Source: Nostoc sp. TCL240-02
GTDB taxonomy: Bacteria; Cyanobacteriota; Cyanobacteriia; Cyanobacteriales; Nostocaceae
NCBI RefSeq assembly: GCF_013343235.1
Contig: NZ_CP040094.1
Location: 1,054,501-1,118,500 of the forward strand
Direction: 5' to 3'
Length of the DNA stretch: 64,000 nt
Shown: positions 18,501 to 26,650 of the stretch, piece by piece
How positions within the stretch are numbered: position 1 is the stretch's first letter
Layout: every line of letters begins with the position of its first letter
The notes under the pieces: generated by a model
The model's input: only the letters and a program-made list of their open reading frames with translations
The model's database searches: none
Told to the model about the DNA's origin: nothing
Made by a program: the position numbers and the translations under genes

Positions 18501-19389
18501 TTCTGCCAGTTCTGACAAGACCATCAAATTGTGGAATCTGGACACAGGCAAAGAAATTACCACTTTGACTGGGCATAGCAATGCGGCCTACAGCGCCGTT
18601 TTCAGCCCGAATGGAAAAACTTTAACTTCCGCTAGTGTCGACGGGACTATCAAATTGTGGAATTGGGAGACGGGTAAAGAAATTACCACTTTGACTGGGC
18701 ATAGCAATGCGGTCTACAGCGTCGCCTTTAGCCCCGATGGCAAAACTTTAGCTTCTGCCAGTTCTGACAAGACCATCAAATTATGGAATTTGGACATGGG
18801 TAAAGAAATTACCACTCTGACTGGGCATAGCAATGAGGTTTATAGGGTGGTATTCAGCCCTGATGGTAAAACTTTAGCTTCCGCCAGTTCTGACAAGACC
18901 ATCAAATTATGGAATTTGGACACGGGTAAAGAAATTACCACTCTGACTGGGCATAGTGATGCAGTCAATTGCGTCGTCTTCAGCCCTGATGGCAAAACTT
19001 TAGCTTCTGCCAGTTCTGACAAGACTATCAAATTGTGGAATTTAGATACGGGCAAAGAAATTACTACTCTAACTGGACATAGTAATGGGGTAATCAGCGT
19101 CGTCTTCAGCCCCGATGGCAATACTTTAGCTTCCGCCAGTTTTGACAAGACTATCAAATTGTGGAATCTGGACACAGGCAAAGAAATTACCACTCTGACT
19201 GGGCATAGCAGTTGGGTCTACGGCGTCGTTTTCAGCCCAGATGGCAAAACTTTAGCTTCTGCCAGTACTGATAATACAATCAAATTGTGGAATCTGAATC
19301 TTGATGATTTATTAGCACAGGGTTGCAGTTGGCTCAAGAGTTATTTGATTAGTCATCCTAATGCGGTTAAGGTGTGTCCAAGGCAGTAG
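15502..19389 (+). CDS. AAA-like ATPase with transmembrane coiled coil and 14 WD40 repeats
   Basis: A 1295-residue protein starting at ATG 15502; a TTG lies two codons upstream. Residues ~10-400 are an AAA-like ATPase domain with P-loop [10 protein letters not shown] and Walker [12 protein letters not shown] transmembrane helix lies near 452-475 ([18 protein letters not shown]). An Ala/Gln-rich coiled coil covers about 478-620. Residues ~686-1266 hold 14 WD40 repeats of 42 residues, enough for two seven-bladed propellers (core [19 protein letters not shown]). Such proteins are STAND-like sensors, with propellers binding a ligand and the ATPase acting as switch. The repeats are near-identical in DNA, a sign of recent expansion or gene conversion. 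Confidence 0.9.
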   Translation: MTQYQYQVGGSLPQNAPTYVRRQADHDLYEGLKAGDFCYVLNSRQMGKSSLRVQVMQQLQTEGFACAVVDITAIGTADITPEQWYAGVIDTLVGSFNIYTNFDLDTWWTDNGLLSPVQHFSKFIETILLQKITEKIVVFIDEIDSILSLSFNLDDFFAVIRDCYNRRADHPEYNRLTFALIGVSTPSDLIQDKRRTPFNIGQAIDLTGFQLREAQPLAQGLAEVGDSQELMQVVLDWTGGQPFLTQKVCKLLVQGGLETRNWGIEIRDWVEELVREGIIENWETQDEPEHLKTIRDRILQSGEQRTGRLLGLYQQILQQGEIATDDSAEQTELRLTGLVVKREGKLRVYNRIYAEVFKQEWCKKILANLRPYSDTFNAWAESERQEESRLLRGKTLHDAQEWAVGKSLSDLDYRFLAASQELAKRDVQKRLEAEEQAKQVLAEANHKANQRIRIGSLVLGLTVLGAVASLIFAQYQLGQARTARTETDNAQSELEKAKTETTATKQDNQQISADNKKISEQAAQAKQNLGNATSKLNAANVEVNQAQQNLKLAQNKVAAASAKASQAEVQANQAIQQRQEAQQQRQKAVADLNRARQEQKQAQIALNAAVNARTIALTATRLEQDGTNALRLFDSNEIDALLLAMQAARTLKSLVKDKQFLADYPAYSFLFSLQRILSNIHEQNRLEGHSNAVASVVFSLDGKTLASASFDKTIKLWNREIGKEIITLTGHSDLVNSVVFSPDGKTLASASRDRTIKLWNLDTGKEITTLTGHSDAVNSVVFNPDGKTLASASRDRTIKLWNLDTGKEITTLTGHSDAVNSVVFSPDGKTLASASSDKTIKLWNLDTGKEITTLTGHSNWVNSVVFSPDGKTLASASFDRTIKLWNLDMGKEITTLTGHSNEVVSVVFSPNGKTLASASFDRTIKLWNLDTGKEITTLTGHSNEVFSVAFSPDGKALASASADGSIKFWNLDMGKEITTLIGHSNGVISIAFSPNGKTLASASSDKTIKLWNLDTGKEITTLTGHSNAAYSAVFSPNGKTLTSASVDGTIKLWNWETGKEITTLTGHSNAVYSVAFSPDGKTLASASSDKTIKLWNLDMGKEITTLTGHSNEVYRVVFSPDGKTLASASSDKTIKLWNLDTGKEITTLTGHSDAVNCVVFSPDGKTLASASSDKTIKLWNLDTGKEITTLTGHSNGVISVVFSPDGNTLASASFDKTIKLWNLDTGKEITTLTGHSSWVYGVVFSPDGKTLASASTDNTIKLWNLNLDDLLAQGCSWLKSYLISHPNAVKVCPRQ
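17557..19300 (+). repeat. Fourteen 126-bp near-identical WD40-coding tandem repeats
   Basis: Each 42-codon unit carries the same DNA words, such as GGCAAAGAAATTACCACTCT and GACTGGGCATAGC, spaced 126 bp apart. Units 3 and 4 differ at only a few bases. Variation concentrates in the codons between GHS and the VVF strand, i.e. residues on the propeller face. This allows slippage, unequal recombination and assembly errors. Confidence 0.9.
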
Positions 19390-19557
19390 GGGGAGGGTAA
19401 GCAGGGGGGCAGAGGAGCAGAGGAGCAGGAGTGTAGGTGATGGGTGCCGCAGCTACGCCCGTTGTAGATATAGCCTGTGGTAATTCTAAGTTTAAATATA
19501 GAGTGTGAGGCGATCGCTCGGTAAATTAGAGATGCGATCGCACTTCTAAACTCGGCG

Positions 19558-19818
19558 TTTCGAGTTCCGAATACCAGTAGCCGAGTAAAAAGGCCGAAGT
19601 TTCGCGTTCCGAACACCAATGGCCGAGCAAAAAGGTGGAAGTTCCGAGTTCCAAACACGAATAGCCGAGCAAAAAGGTGGAAGTTCCGAGTTCTGAACAC
19701 GAATAGCCGAGCAAAAAGGCTGAAGTTCCGAGTTCCGAACACCAATGGCCGAGCAAAAAGGTCGAACTTCCGAGTTCTGAACACGAATGCCCGAGTAAAA
19801 AGGTCGAACTTCCGAGTT
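19558..19818. repeat. 42-bp tandem repeat, six full copies plus a partial one
   Basis: Units start at 19558, 19600, 19642, 19684, 19726 and 19768, with a partial one at 19810. The unit carries the words TTCCGAGTTC, GAACACGAAT and CCGAGCAAAAAGG. The array begins directly after the stop codon of the minus-strand Uma2 gene, on its 3' side. On the minus strand all frames are largely free of stops, giving 14-residue repeating peptides, but no start or ribosome site supports a gene. The array fills most of the ~430-bp gap after the WD40 gene. Confidence 0.9.
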
Positions 19819-19820
19819 AG

Positions 19821-20528
19821 TTAAACCTCCGGTTCGACTCCCAGCGCTTTTAACTGAGCGGCTAATCTCTCTGCACGCTGGCGTTCTTTTGCTGCTAACT
19901 CCAAACCCCACAGTAATAATTCGCCGTTTTCATCCCACCAACGTAACCAATAACCTGAGCGGTTTTCTCGGCTTCCTTGCCATACGCCTAAAAACAAGTT
20001 CATTTCGACAATCCAGTCACGATTATTCGCATCTGGTGTTTGCAGTTGATAATATCCTAAATCATCTCGCCGATAAACTTCTAACACTCCTTGCTCTGGT
20101 TCAAAAATGGCATAGTTTGGCACTTGTAAAATCTGCTCATAATAAAACCATTTAGCAGGGGGATAGGTCGGTTTACTAGAATACTCTCCACCTTCTGTAT
20201 CTGAGAGAAATTCCATCACAATTAGGGGAATATCGCCTTGGAGTCGTGGCATATAACTGCGCTTCACTTCTTCTCGTGAGACTCGAATAGATAATACATA
20301 TCCCCAATCTGGTGCTTTGACGACAAATCGATTATTCAAGGTGGCGCAGATATTGTAGTTAGTGATGGTTAAAGCATCGGTGGGTAATCTGCCAGCAAGT
20401 TCCAAGCTTTCTGTTAAAGCAGCAGCCAAGAGTGGCTGATTAATGTTATCCACTGGCTCGTTGTCTAAAACAAAATCATCAGGTAACTTTTCCCAGGTGA
20501 CATTATGAGTGGCTGCATTGGCTAGCAT
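19821..20528 (-). CDS. Uma2 family endonuclease-like protein (DUF820)
   Basis: A 235-residue protein of the Uma2 family, a PD-(D/E)XK-fold group greatly expanded in cyanobacteria whose cellular role is not settled. Visible are the KAPDWGYVLS strand, the acidic PLIVMEFLSDTEGG motif and the RYWLRWWDENG-like C-terminal strand. A charged helical tail (KERQRAERLAAQLKALG) is typical of this subgroup. Its stop codon abuts the 42-bp tandem repeat, which could extend the protein if the stop were lost. A second Uma2 gene lies 63 bp upstream in the same direction. Confidence 0.8.
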   Translation of the reverse strand: MLANAATHNVTWEKLPDDFVLDNEPVDNINQPLLAAALTESLELAGRLPTDALTITNYNICATLNNRFVVKAPDWGYVLSIRVSREEVKRSYMPRLQGDIPLIVMEFLSDTEGGEYSSKPTYPPAKWFYYEQILQVPNYAIFEPEQGVLEVYRRDDLGYYQLQTPDANNRDWIVEMNLFLGVWQGSRENRSGYWLRWWDENGELLLWGLELAAKERQRAERLAAQLKALGVEPEV

Positions 20529-20591
20529 AATCAGAATATTTCAAGTACAAATTCAATTTCTAATAGCCCAATTAAAAAATTGCACACGGCG

Positions 20592-21317
20592 TTACTCCTG
20601 AGCAAAGGTTCGCACTTCTTCCACTGACAATCCCAAAGCTTGGGCAATCTGTTCGATGCTCAAATCCATTTGCAATAATCGGGGTATGGCATCTCTTCTG
20701 GCTTGTTCTGCTTGTTCTGCTCGTTGTCGTTCTTGTTCGGCGTTGCGAGAAATGTCTGTATAACTCAAAAATCTTTCTCCATCAGGACGATATAGCTGCA
20801 AACCTTCTGGTGATGGAGCAAAGCGAATTTTTAACCGAGGACTGACCCAATCTTCCATTAGGGGGATGACATTTAACCCGTCTTCGCCACGCAACCATCC
20901 ATGCAAATTATTTCGCTCAGGATCGTAAATGTAGTACTCTTCCACGCTGTAGCGATCGTAGAAAAGTAATTTTTTGTCCATTTCAGTTTGGGTGTTGCTG
21001 GGAGAAAGAATTTCAAACACCACTTGCGGTGCAATTCCCTCTTCTTTCCATTGTTGGTAGCACAAGCGATCGCCTTTTGGTCTACCCAATACCACCATCA
21101 CATCTGGGGCGTTAACGATTTTGTTACGTCCCTCTACCGGATACCAAAACAAATCCCCGGCGACAAAAACATTTGGATCGTCAGCAAATAGCCACTCGAT
21201 ATTCTGCTTAATTTCTACAATCCAGCTAAACTGTATGGTATTATTAGCAACTAATTGTCCGTCACTATCTAGGTAGATGATCTCTGGCTGGGTCGGCGGT
21301 TGGATTTGCGATACCAT
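20592..21317 (-). CDS. Uma2 family endonuclease-like protein (DUF820)
   Basis: A 241-residue Uma2 member with the family core clearly visible: NAPDVMVVLGRPKGDR, PQVVFEILSPSNT, then KLLFYDRYSVEEYYIYDP. The conserved Asp and Glu (PDV..., FEIL) form the predicted PD-(D/E)XK active site. The C-terminus has a Glu/Arg/Ala-rich helix (AEQERQRAEQAEQARRDA) followed by a small helix-turn-helix-like segment (LLQMDLSIEQIAQALGLS). That tail is common in this family and may bind DNA or partners. It is probably co-transcribed with the Uma2 gene downstream. Confidence 0.9.
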   Translation of the reverse strand: MVSQIQPPTQPEIIYLDSDGQLVANNTIQFSWIVEIKQNIEWLFADDPNVFVAGDLFWYPVEGRNKIVNAPDVMVVLGRPKGDRLCYQQWKEEGIAPQVVFEILSPSNTQTEMDKKLLFYDRYSVEEYYIYDPERNNLHGWLRGEDGLNVIPLMEDWVSPRLKIRFAPSPEGLQLYRPDGERFLSYTDISRNAEQERQRAEQAEQARRDAIPRLLQMDLSIEQIAQALGLSVEEVRTFAQE

Positions 21318-21499
21318 AGCTTCGCCCTCAGAAGGATATTTAATCAGGATGCTTCCAAATTAGCAGACTGTTAAGGATGTCTGCGCCATGAATCTGGAAC
21401 GATAACTAACTAAAACAGTACGATTGTTCTACTATAAACTAATTAAAGATAGTATTATTAAGGACTGTTTCATAAGAAACTCCTTCTTCGCCGCCCAAT

Positions 21500-24388
21500 A
21501 TGTCAGACAAACAGCTAGCAGCATCCTTGAATGGACATCTTCCGTACCCCAGCCACAACAGCCAGAATACCATTCGGATTCGGGGTGCTAGGCAGCATAA
21601 TCTGAAAAATATTGACTTGGAATTGCCACGCAATCGCCTAATCGTATTCACTGGCGTTTCTGGTTCTGGTAAGTCTTCCCTAGCCTTTGATACCATTTTC
21701 GCTGAAGGGCAACGTCGTTATGTAGAATCCCTCAGCGCCTACGCACGGCAATTTTTAGGACAACTGGATAAGCCGGATGTCGAAGCAATTGAAGGCTTAA
21801 GCCCAGCAATTTCTATTGACCAAAAGTCTACGTCTCATAACCCGCGTTCCACTGTGGGTACGGTGACAGAGATTTACGACTATTTGCGGCTGTTGTTTGG
21901 TCGAGCTGGCGAACCCCATTGTCCGATATGCGATCGCTGTATTGCACCCCAGACAATCGATGAGATGTGCGATCGCATCATGGAATTACCTGATCGCACC
22001 CGCTTCCAAATCCTTGCACCCGTTGTTCGGGGAAAGAAGGGCACACACCGTAAGCTTTTGTCAAGTCTGGCTTCTCAAGGTTTTGTCCGCGTGCGGATTA
22101 ATGGCGAGATCCGCGAACTGTCAGATTCCATTGAATTGGATAAAAATTTTACCCACACCATCGAAGTGGTAATTGACCGCTTGGTGAAAAAGGCTGATAT
22201 TCAAGAACGTTTGGTTGATTCCCTCTCTACATGTCTCAAGCAATCCGGTGGTATTGCAGCCATTCTGGTGAGTTTGCTTGGTGACGATGGACAAGAGAAA
22301 GAAGAAGAATTAGTATTTTCCGAAAACTTTGCTTGTCCAGAACATGGCGCGGTAATGGAGGAACTATCACCGCGATTGTTCTCCTTTAACTCACCTTATG
22401 GTGCTTGTCCGCACTGTCATGGCATCGGGACTTTAAGGAGATTTGCACCAGACTTGATTGTACCTGACTGGGAAGCGCCAGTTTATGCTGCGATCGCGCC
22501 TTGGTCAGAAAAAGATAATTCTTATTACTTGGAATTACTCTATAGCGTCGGGCAGATTTATGGATTTGAGTTACAGACAAATTGGGTCAAACTGACAGAA
22601 GAACAGCAGCAAATTATTTTGTTCGGCGAGAAAGATGAACGAGCCGCAGAGGCAAAGAGAAAGCAGAGTTTTAAAGGTGCTATTCCAATTTTGCAACGAC
22701 AATATGAGGGTGGTTCGGAATTAGTTAAGCAAAAATTAGAGCAGTATTTAATCGATCAACCGTGTGAGGTTTGTAAGGGAAAACGGTTAAAACCGGAAGC
22801 CTTGGCGGTGAAGTTGGGACAATATGGAATTTTAGAATTGACTACCGTATCAATTCGGGATTGTCGGGAGAGAATTGAGCAATTTAAGTTGAGCGATCGC
22901 CAGTTACAAATTGCTGATTTAGTTCTGAGAGAAATCAAAGCTAGATTGCAGTTTTTGTTGGATGTCGGTTTAGATTATCTCACTCTTGACCGTCCCGCCA
23001 TGACTCTTTCTGGTGGCGAAGCCCAACGAATTCGTCTAGCAACGCAAATTGGTTCTGGATTAACAGGAGTTCTCTATGTTTTAGATGAACCGAGTATTGG
23101 TTTGCATCAACGAGATAATGGCAGGTTGCTCAAAACTTTAACTAAATTGCGCGATTTGGGTAATACATTAATTGTTGTTGAACACGATGAAGAAACAATT
23201 CGTGCAGCCAACCATATAGTTGATATTGGCCCTGGTGCAGGAATCCACGGCGGAAATATAATCGCCCAAGGTGATTTTGAGGCGTTGTTAGCAGCAGAAG
23301 ATTCCTTGACGGGTGCATATTTATCAGGAAGGCGAGTAATTACCACACCAGCAGAACGCCGAGAAGGAAATGGGCGCAGTTTGGGAATTAAAAATGCCCA
23401 TCGGAACAATTTACAAAATATAGATGTAGACATTCCATTAGGTAAACTCGTTTCCATCACTGGTGTGTCTGGTTCTGGCAAATCTACCCTGATTAACGAA
23501 TTACTATATCCATCTCTGCAACACCATTTAACTAAGAAAGTTCCCTTACCCAGACATTTGGATAAAATTCAGGGATTAAACGCGATTGATAAAGCGATCG
23601 TTATCGATCAATCTCCCATTGGACGCACACCACGTTCTAACCCTGCAACTTACACAGGAATTTTTGATGCGATTCGGGATGTATTTTCCCAAACAGTAGA
23701 AGCCAAAGCTAGGGGTTACAAACCCGGACAATTTTCCTTTAACGTTAAAGGTGGACGTTGCGAAGCTTGTAGCGGACAGGGTGTGAATGTGATTGAAATG
23801 AACTTTCTCCCTGATGTTTACGTGCAATGCGAAATTTGTAAGGGTGCCAGATACAACCGCGAAACTTTGCAGGTGAAGTACAAAGATAAGTCTATCTCTG
23901 ATGTCCTGAGAATGACAGTTGAGGAGAGTTTAGACTTCTTTCAGAATATACCCAAAGCGATCGCGCGTTTGCAAACTTTATTTGATGTCGGCTTGGGTTA
24001 TGTCCAACTAGGACAACCTGCGACTACCTTATCAGGTGGTGAAGCGCAACGGGTAAAATTGGCAACAGAACTATCTCGACGCGCCACAGGTAAGACACTT
24101 TATTTAATAGATGAACCGACAACAGGGTTATCTTTTTACGATGTTCACAAATTATTAGATGTGTTGCAACGATTGGTAGATAAAGGTAATTCAATATTAG
24201 TAATTGAACATAACTTAGATGTAATTCGTTGTTCTGATTGGGTAATAGATTTGGGGCCAGAAGGTGGCGACAAAGGAGGAGAATTGATTGCTGTAGGTAC
24301 ACCAGAGGAAGTTGCAAAAAACCCCAGGTCTTATACTGGGCAATATTTAAAGCAAGTTTTGAAACAGTATCCGGCGATGAAATCTTAG
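21500..24388 (+). CDS. uvrA: Excinuclease ABC subunit A (UvrA)
   Basis: A 962-residue DNA-damage sensor of nucleotide excision repair. With UvrB it scans DNA and loads UvrB at lesions. It contains two ABC ATPase halves: Walker A FTGVSGSGKSSLAF (about residue 50) and ITGVSGSGKSTLIN (about 650), two LSGGEAQR signatures and two LDEPS/IDEPTTGL Walker B motifs. Zinc-module cysteines are seen in CPICDRC, CEVCKGKR, CEACSGQG and CEICKGAR. Length and motif order match the bacterial standard. It starts at ATG 21500, divergent from the Uma2 gene. It is the clearest core gene inside the otherwise accessory-rich 7-26 kb stretch. Confidence 0.97.
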   Translation: MSDKQLAASLNGHLPYPSHNSQNTIRIRGARQHNLKNIDLELPRNRLIVFTGVSGSGKSSLAFDTIFAEGQRRYVESLSAYARQFLGQLDKPDVEAIEGLSPAISIDQKSTSHNPRSTVGTVTEIYDYLRLLFGRAGEPHCPICDRCIAPQTIDEMCDRIMELPDRTRFQILAPVVRGKKGTHRKLLSSLASQGFVRVRINGEIRELSDSIELDKNFTHTIEVVIDRLVKKADIQERLVDSLSTCLKQSGGIAAILVSLLGDDGQEKEEELVFSENFACPEHGAVMEELSPRLFSFNSPYGACPHCHGIGTLRRFAPDLIVPDWEAPVYAAIAPWSEKDNSYYLELLYSVGQIYGFELQTNWVKLTEEQQQIILFGEKDERAAEAKRKQSFKGAIPILQRQYEGGSELVKQKLEQYLIDQPCEVCKGKRLKPEALAVKLGQYGILELTTVSIRDCRERIEQFKLSDRQLQIADLVLREIKARLQFLLDVGLDYLTLDRPAMTLSGGEAQRIRLATQIGSGLTGVLYVLDEPSIGLHQRDNGRLLKTLTKLRDLGNTLIVVEHDEETIRAANHIVDIGPGAGIHGGNIIAQGDFEALLAAEDSLTGAYLSGRRVITTPAERREGNGRSLGIKNAHRNNLQNIDVDIPLGKLVSITGVSGSGKSTLINELLYPSLQHHLTKKVPLPRHLDKIQGLNAIDKAIVIDQSPIGRTPRSNPATYTGIFDAIRDVFSQTVEAKARGYKPGQFSFNVKGGRCEACSGQGVNVIEMNFLPDVYVQCEICKGARYNRETLQVKYKDKSISDVLRMTVEESLDFFQNIPKAIARLQTLFDVGLGYVQLGQPATTLSGGEAQRVKLATELSRRATGKTLYLIDEPTTGLSFYDVHKLLDVLQRLVDKGNSILVIEHNLDVIRCSDWVIDLGPEGGDKGGELIAVGTPEEVAKNPRSYTGQYLKQVLKQYPAMKS

Positions 24389-24448
24389 TCTTTCCCAAGT
24401 AGGGTGCATTACATAAAACTAAGCATTCTATCTCTAGTTTGAGACTAT

Positions 24449-26020
24449 TTAATTTTTAACTGTTGAATTGCAATATGGGTGAGTCAACTGTGCATTATCT
24501 AAATTACCTAAGCCACCATCTTGTTTTCTTGTTTTGTGATCTATAGATATAGAGTGGCTGTGGAGATAGCCACCACAAATTTTACATCTTTGAATTTTAG
24601 GTAAAGCACCTCTAATAAAAGCTGCGGCTTTAGTTTCTCGTGAAAAATTTTTACTTTGAGTTTCACTTGTGTTTACTCTAGCTTTCATTTTTAATGAACC
24701 AAAAGTTTTTTCGGCTACTATCTCCTTTACAACATTTTTTTTATCTACACCTTGTGTTAATTTTTCAACTATTGTCAAATAAAAATCTTTAACCTTTTCT
24801 CGTGCCTTGACTGCACTACTTTTACTTACAATTTGTGGAACTATATCATCATGTTGCCAAATCAGAAATTCAAAATCTTTTCTGCATTTTATAAATTTAT
24901 CATAAGATTTAGTTTTTCCTAGATGTAATATCAAGCTAACAACACCATAAAATGAACCTATCCTATATCGGCTATCGTAAGTATAGAAATATACAAGTGG
25001 ATGAAGTCCGAGAGATGAAGGATCATTAGTATTTATTCTTTGGGCTAATTTTTGACAATTTGTTAAGAATTTTACAGTATTTTCTCCTGTTGAATCATCA
25101 TTTAAATCCAGTTCATTTTCTACTTCTATATTGTTAACTATATTGACAAATTCTAAGATAAATTCATTTTTCTGTGAAGTTGATAGATTTCCAACCATTG
25201 GAACGTCTGTAGTTTTCATAGGATTTTTAAGCTTAGGCTCAAAAATAAGTTGATGTATTTCTTGAGCTAGTTTTTCAATTTTATCTTGTTTCTCTTGTGA
25301 GAACTCTGACCAATATTTATGACCATTACCACTTCTCATAATTGCACGAGCAGCAACGCCATTGGGTTTATTCCTAGCCTTTAATAAACGCATTTCAGTT
25401 GGACTAATAGGTGCTGCTTTTTGATTAATGTTAAAAAATGAATCTGCTGCTTTAGATGCATCACCACCAACCCACTGAAGTTGGATACCCAAACTACCCA
25501 AATTTCTTGCTCTTTCAAGTGTTTTTTGATCTATTTTGTCTAGATGCTGTGTTGATAATTCATAATCCTGGTAAGAGCCTATCTTATTCTTAATTAGTGT
25601 TCTAACTTCCTGACCAGCATTTTTTTGTTCTTCTGTGATGTATGTATCATAAAATTTATTGGAAATATCTTTATCGCCATAATCATCATTTATCCACGCT
25701 ATTAAAGCACTTAGCCTATGTGAGCCATCAATCACGAAAAAATAACCACTATTACTTCTCCAAAGAATAACAGCTGGTATTAAATCACCATCTAAAAAAC
25801 TTTCAATAAAATCACATATTTTCTGAGCATCCCACTCATTGGTTTCTCGTTGAAAATCGGGTTTTCGTAAAAATGGATAGAAAAAATCTTTTTGCTCTAA
25901 ATTACGAATTTGTATCATAGGAATATTACTGAGTATAATTTGAGATTGCTGTCCTTGAACCTCAAATGCTTCTCTAGGTATAAGTGCATCTAGGCTAACT
26001 TTTGGGCTATCTTTTACCAT
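24449..26020 (-). CDS. DUF262-like/ParB-like nuclease with C-terminal HNH domain
   Basis: A 523-residue protein. The N-terminal part (about residues 40-130) has the DUF262/ParB-like pattern with FVIDGSHRLSALIAWIND, the equivalent of the DGQQR NTP-binding/nuclease motif in GmrS- and SspE-like defence proteins. The C-terminal ~45 residues form an HNH module: CKICGG, HSISIDHKTRKQDGGLGNLDNAQL and PYCN. The middle is helical and unknown. This combination points to a modification-dependent or NTP-driven defence nuclease. The coding sequence is clearly more AT-rich than uvrA beside it, which suggests transfer. No partner gene is adjacent. Confidence 0.75.
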   Translation of the reverse strand: MVKDSPKVSLDALIPREAFEVQGQQSQIILSNIPMIQIRNLEQKDFFYPFLRKPDFQRETNEWDAQKICDFIESFLDGDLIPAVILWRSNSGYFFVIDGSHRLSALIAWINDDYGDKDISNKFYDTYITEEQKNAGQEVRTLIKNKIGSYQDYELSTQHLDKIDQKTLERARNLGSLGIQLQWVGGDASKAADSFFNINQKAAPISPTEMRLLKARNKPNGVAARAIMRSGNGHKYWSEFSQEKQDKIEKLAQEIHQLIFEPKLKNPMKTTDVPMVGNLSTSQKNEFILEFVNIVNNIEVENELDLNDDSTGENTVKFLTNCQKLAQRINTNDPSSLGLHPLVYFYTYDSRYRIGSFYGVVSLILHLGKTKSYDKFIKCRKDFEFLIWQHDDIVPQIVSKSSAVKAREKVKDFYLTIVEKLTQGVDKKNVVKEIVAEKTFGSLKMKARVNTSETQSKNFSRETKAAAFIRGALPKIQRCKICGGYLHSHSISIDHKTRKQDGGLGNLDNAQLTHPYCNSTVKN

Positions 26021-26206
26021 GTTCGCTACTGTTTAAGTATAAAATTGTTCTAGTAATTTATTATATATTACAAATATTACAATTTATATAAGGCAAATCG
26101 TTGGGATGTAAATAAACGTGAGTTTGAGGAGACTAAAAAACGCCATGAGGCAGTTAAGGCAAATGTTTTGGGAAAATGTAAATCGAGTTTTTTTTTGGGA
26201 AAAAAG

Positions 26207-26644
26207 CTAATTAACCATTTCTCCCCTTTGCCAAAACTGCTTGAAAATTTCACCAGGTTTACGATCCCAAGTGTCAATATGCTCGTATATCAAATTATCT
26301 TGATTGAGTTTATATGTTGAATAGCCATTAAAAAGCAACCCTGCTTTCCACGGAACACGCAACACTCCCCGCACTGTCCACTTTGCTAAAATCGTGTCTT
26401 CGGCTGACTGAAATACTTCATGCACATCAAAGTAAATTTGGGTAAAAAATAGCCGAGCGTGAAATCGCAATGTCCAAAATATAATTCGATAGTTAAATTT
26501 GTATTTGAATGTATTCACAGGGTCTTTAAAATAGATATCGTCTGTATAAATGTGATATGAAATATCTTTTTCAAAAAGTGTTGGTAAATCTTCTTTTAGA
26601 GTTTTAATTACCTGTTCCACCGATAATTGAGATTCCACGCGCAT
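26207..26644 (-). CDS. DUF2358 family protein
   Basis: A 145-residue protein of the cyanobacteria- and plant-type DUF2358 family, with a predicted NTF2-like alpha+beta fold. Typical features are KTLKEDLPTLFEKDISYHIY, YFKDPVNTFKY and the later W-T-V-R-G-V and HIDTWDRKPGE segments. The function is not known. It is six bases downstream of the GH10-like gene on the same strand, so the two are likely co-transcribed. Confidence 0.85.
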   Translation of the reverse strand: MRVESQLSVEQVIKTLKEDLPTLFEKDISYHIYTDDIYFKDPVNTFKYKFNYRIIFWTLRFHARLFFTQIYFDVHEVFQSAEDTILAKWTVRGVLRVPWKAGLLFNGYSTYKLNQDNLIYEHIDTWDRKPGEIFKQFWQRGEMVN

Positions 26645-26650
26645 TTTTCC

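Noticed and set aside
17541..18581. Long minus-strand open frame (346 codons) across the WD40 region
   Set aside because: It is the antisense of highly regular WD40 codons; the repeating pattern is inherited from the coding strand and it has no homology or start signal.
19825..19845. GGTTCGACTCC word resembling a tRNA T-arm
   Set aside because: It codes for the C-terminus of the Uma2 protein and no other tRNA arms can be formed around it; no tRNA was found in the window.
19353..19911. Minus-strand frames in and around the 42-bp repeats giving 14-residue repeats
   Set aside because: Several frames are open at once because the repeat unit lacks stops; one overlaps the Uma2 gene out of frame and none has a start with ribosome site.
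26077..26277. Minus-strand 66-codon frame next to the DUF2358 gene
   Set aside because: It overlaps the end of the DUF2358 gene in another frame and shows no protein-like features.
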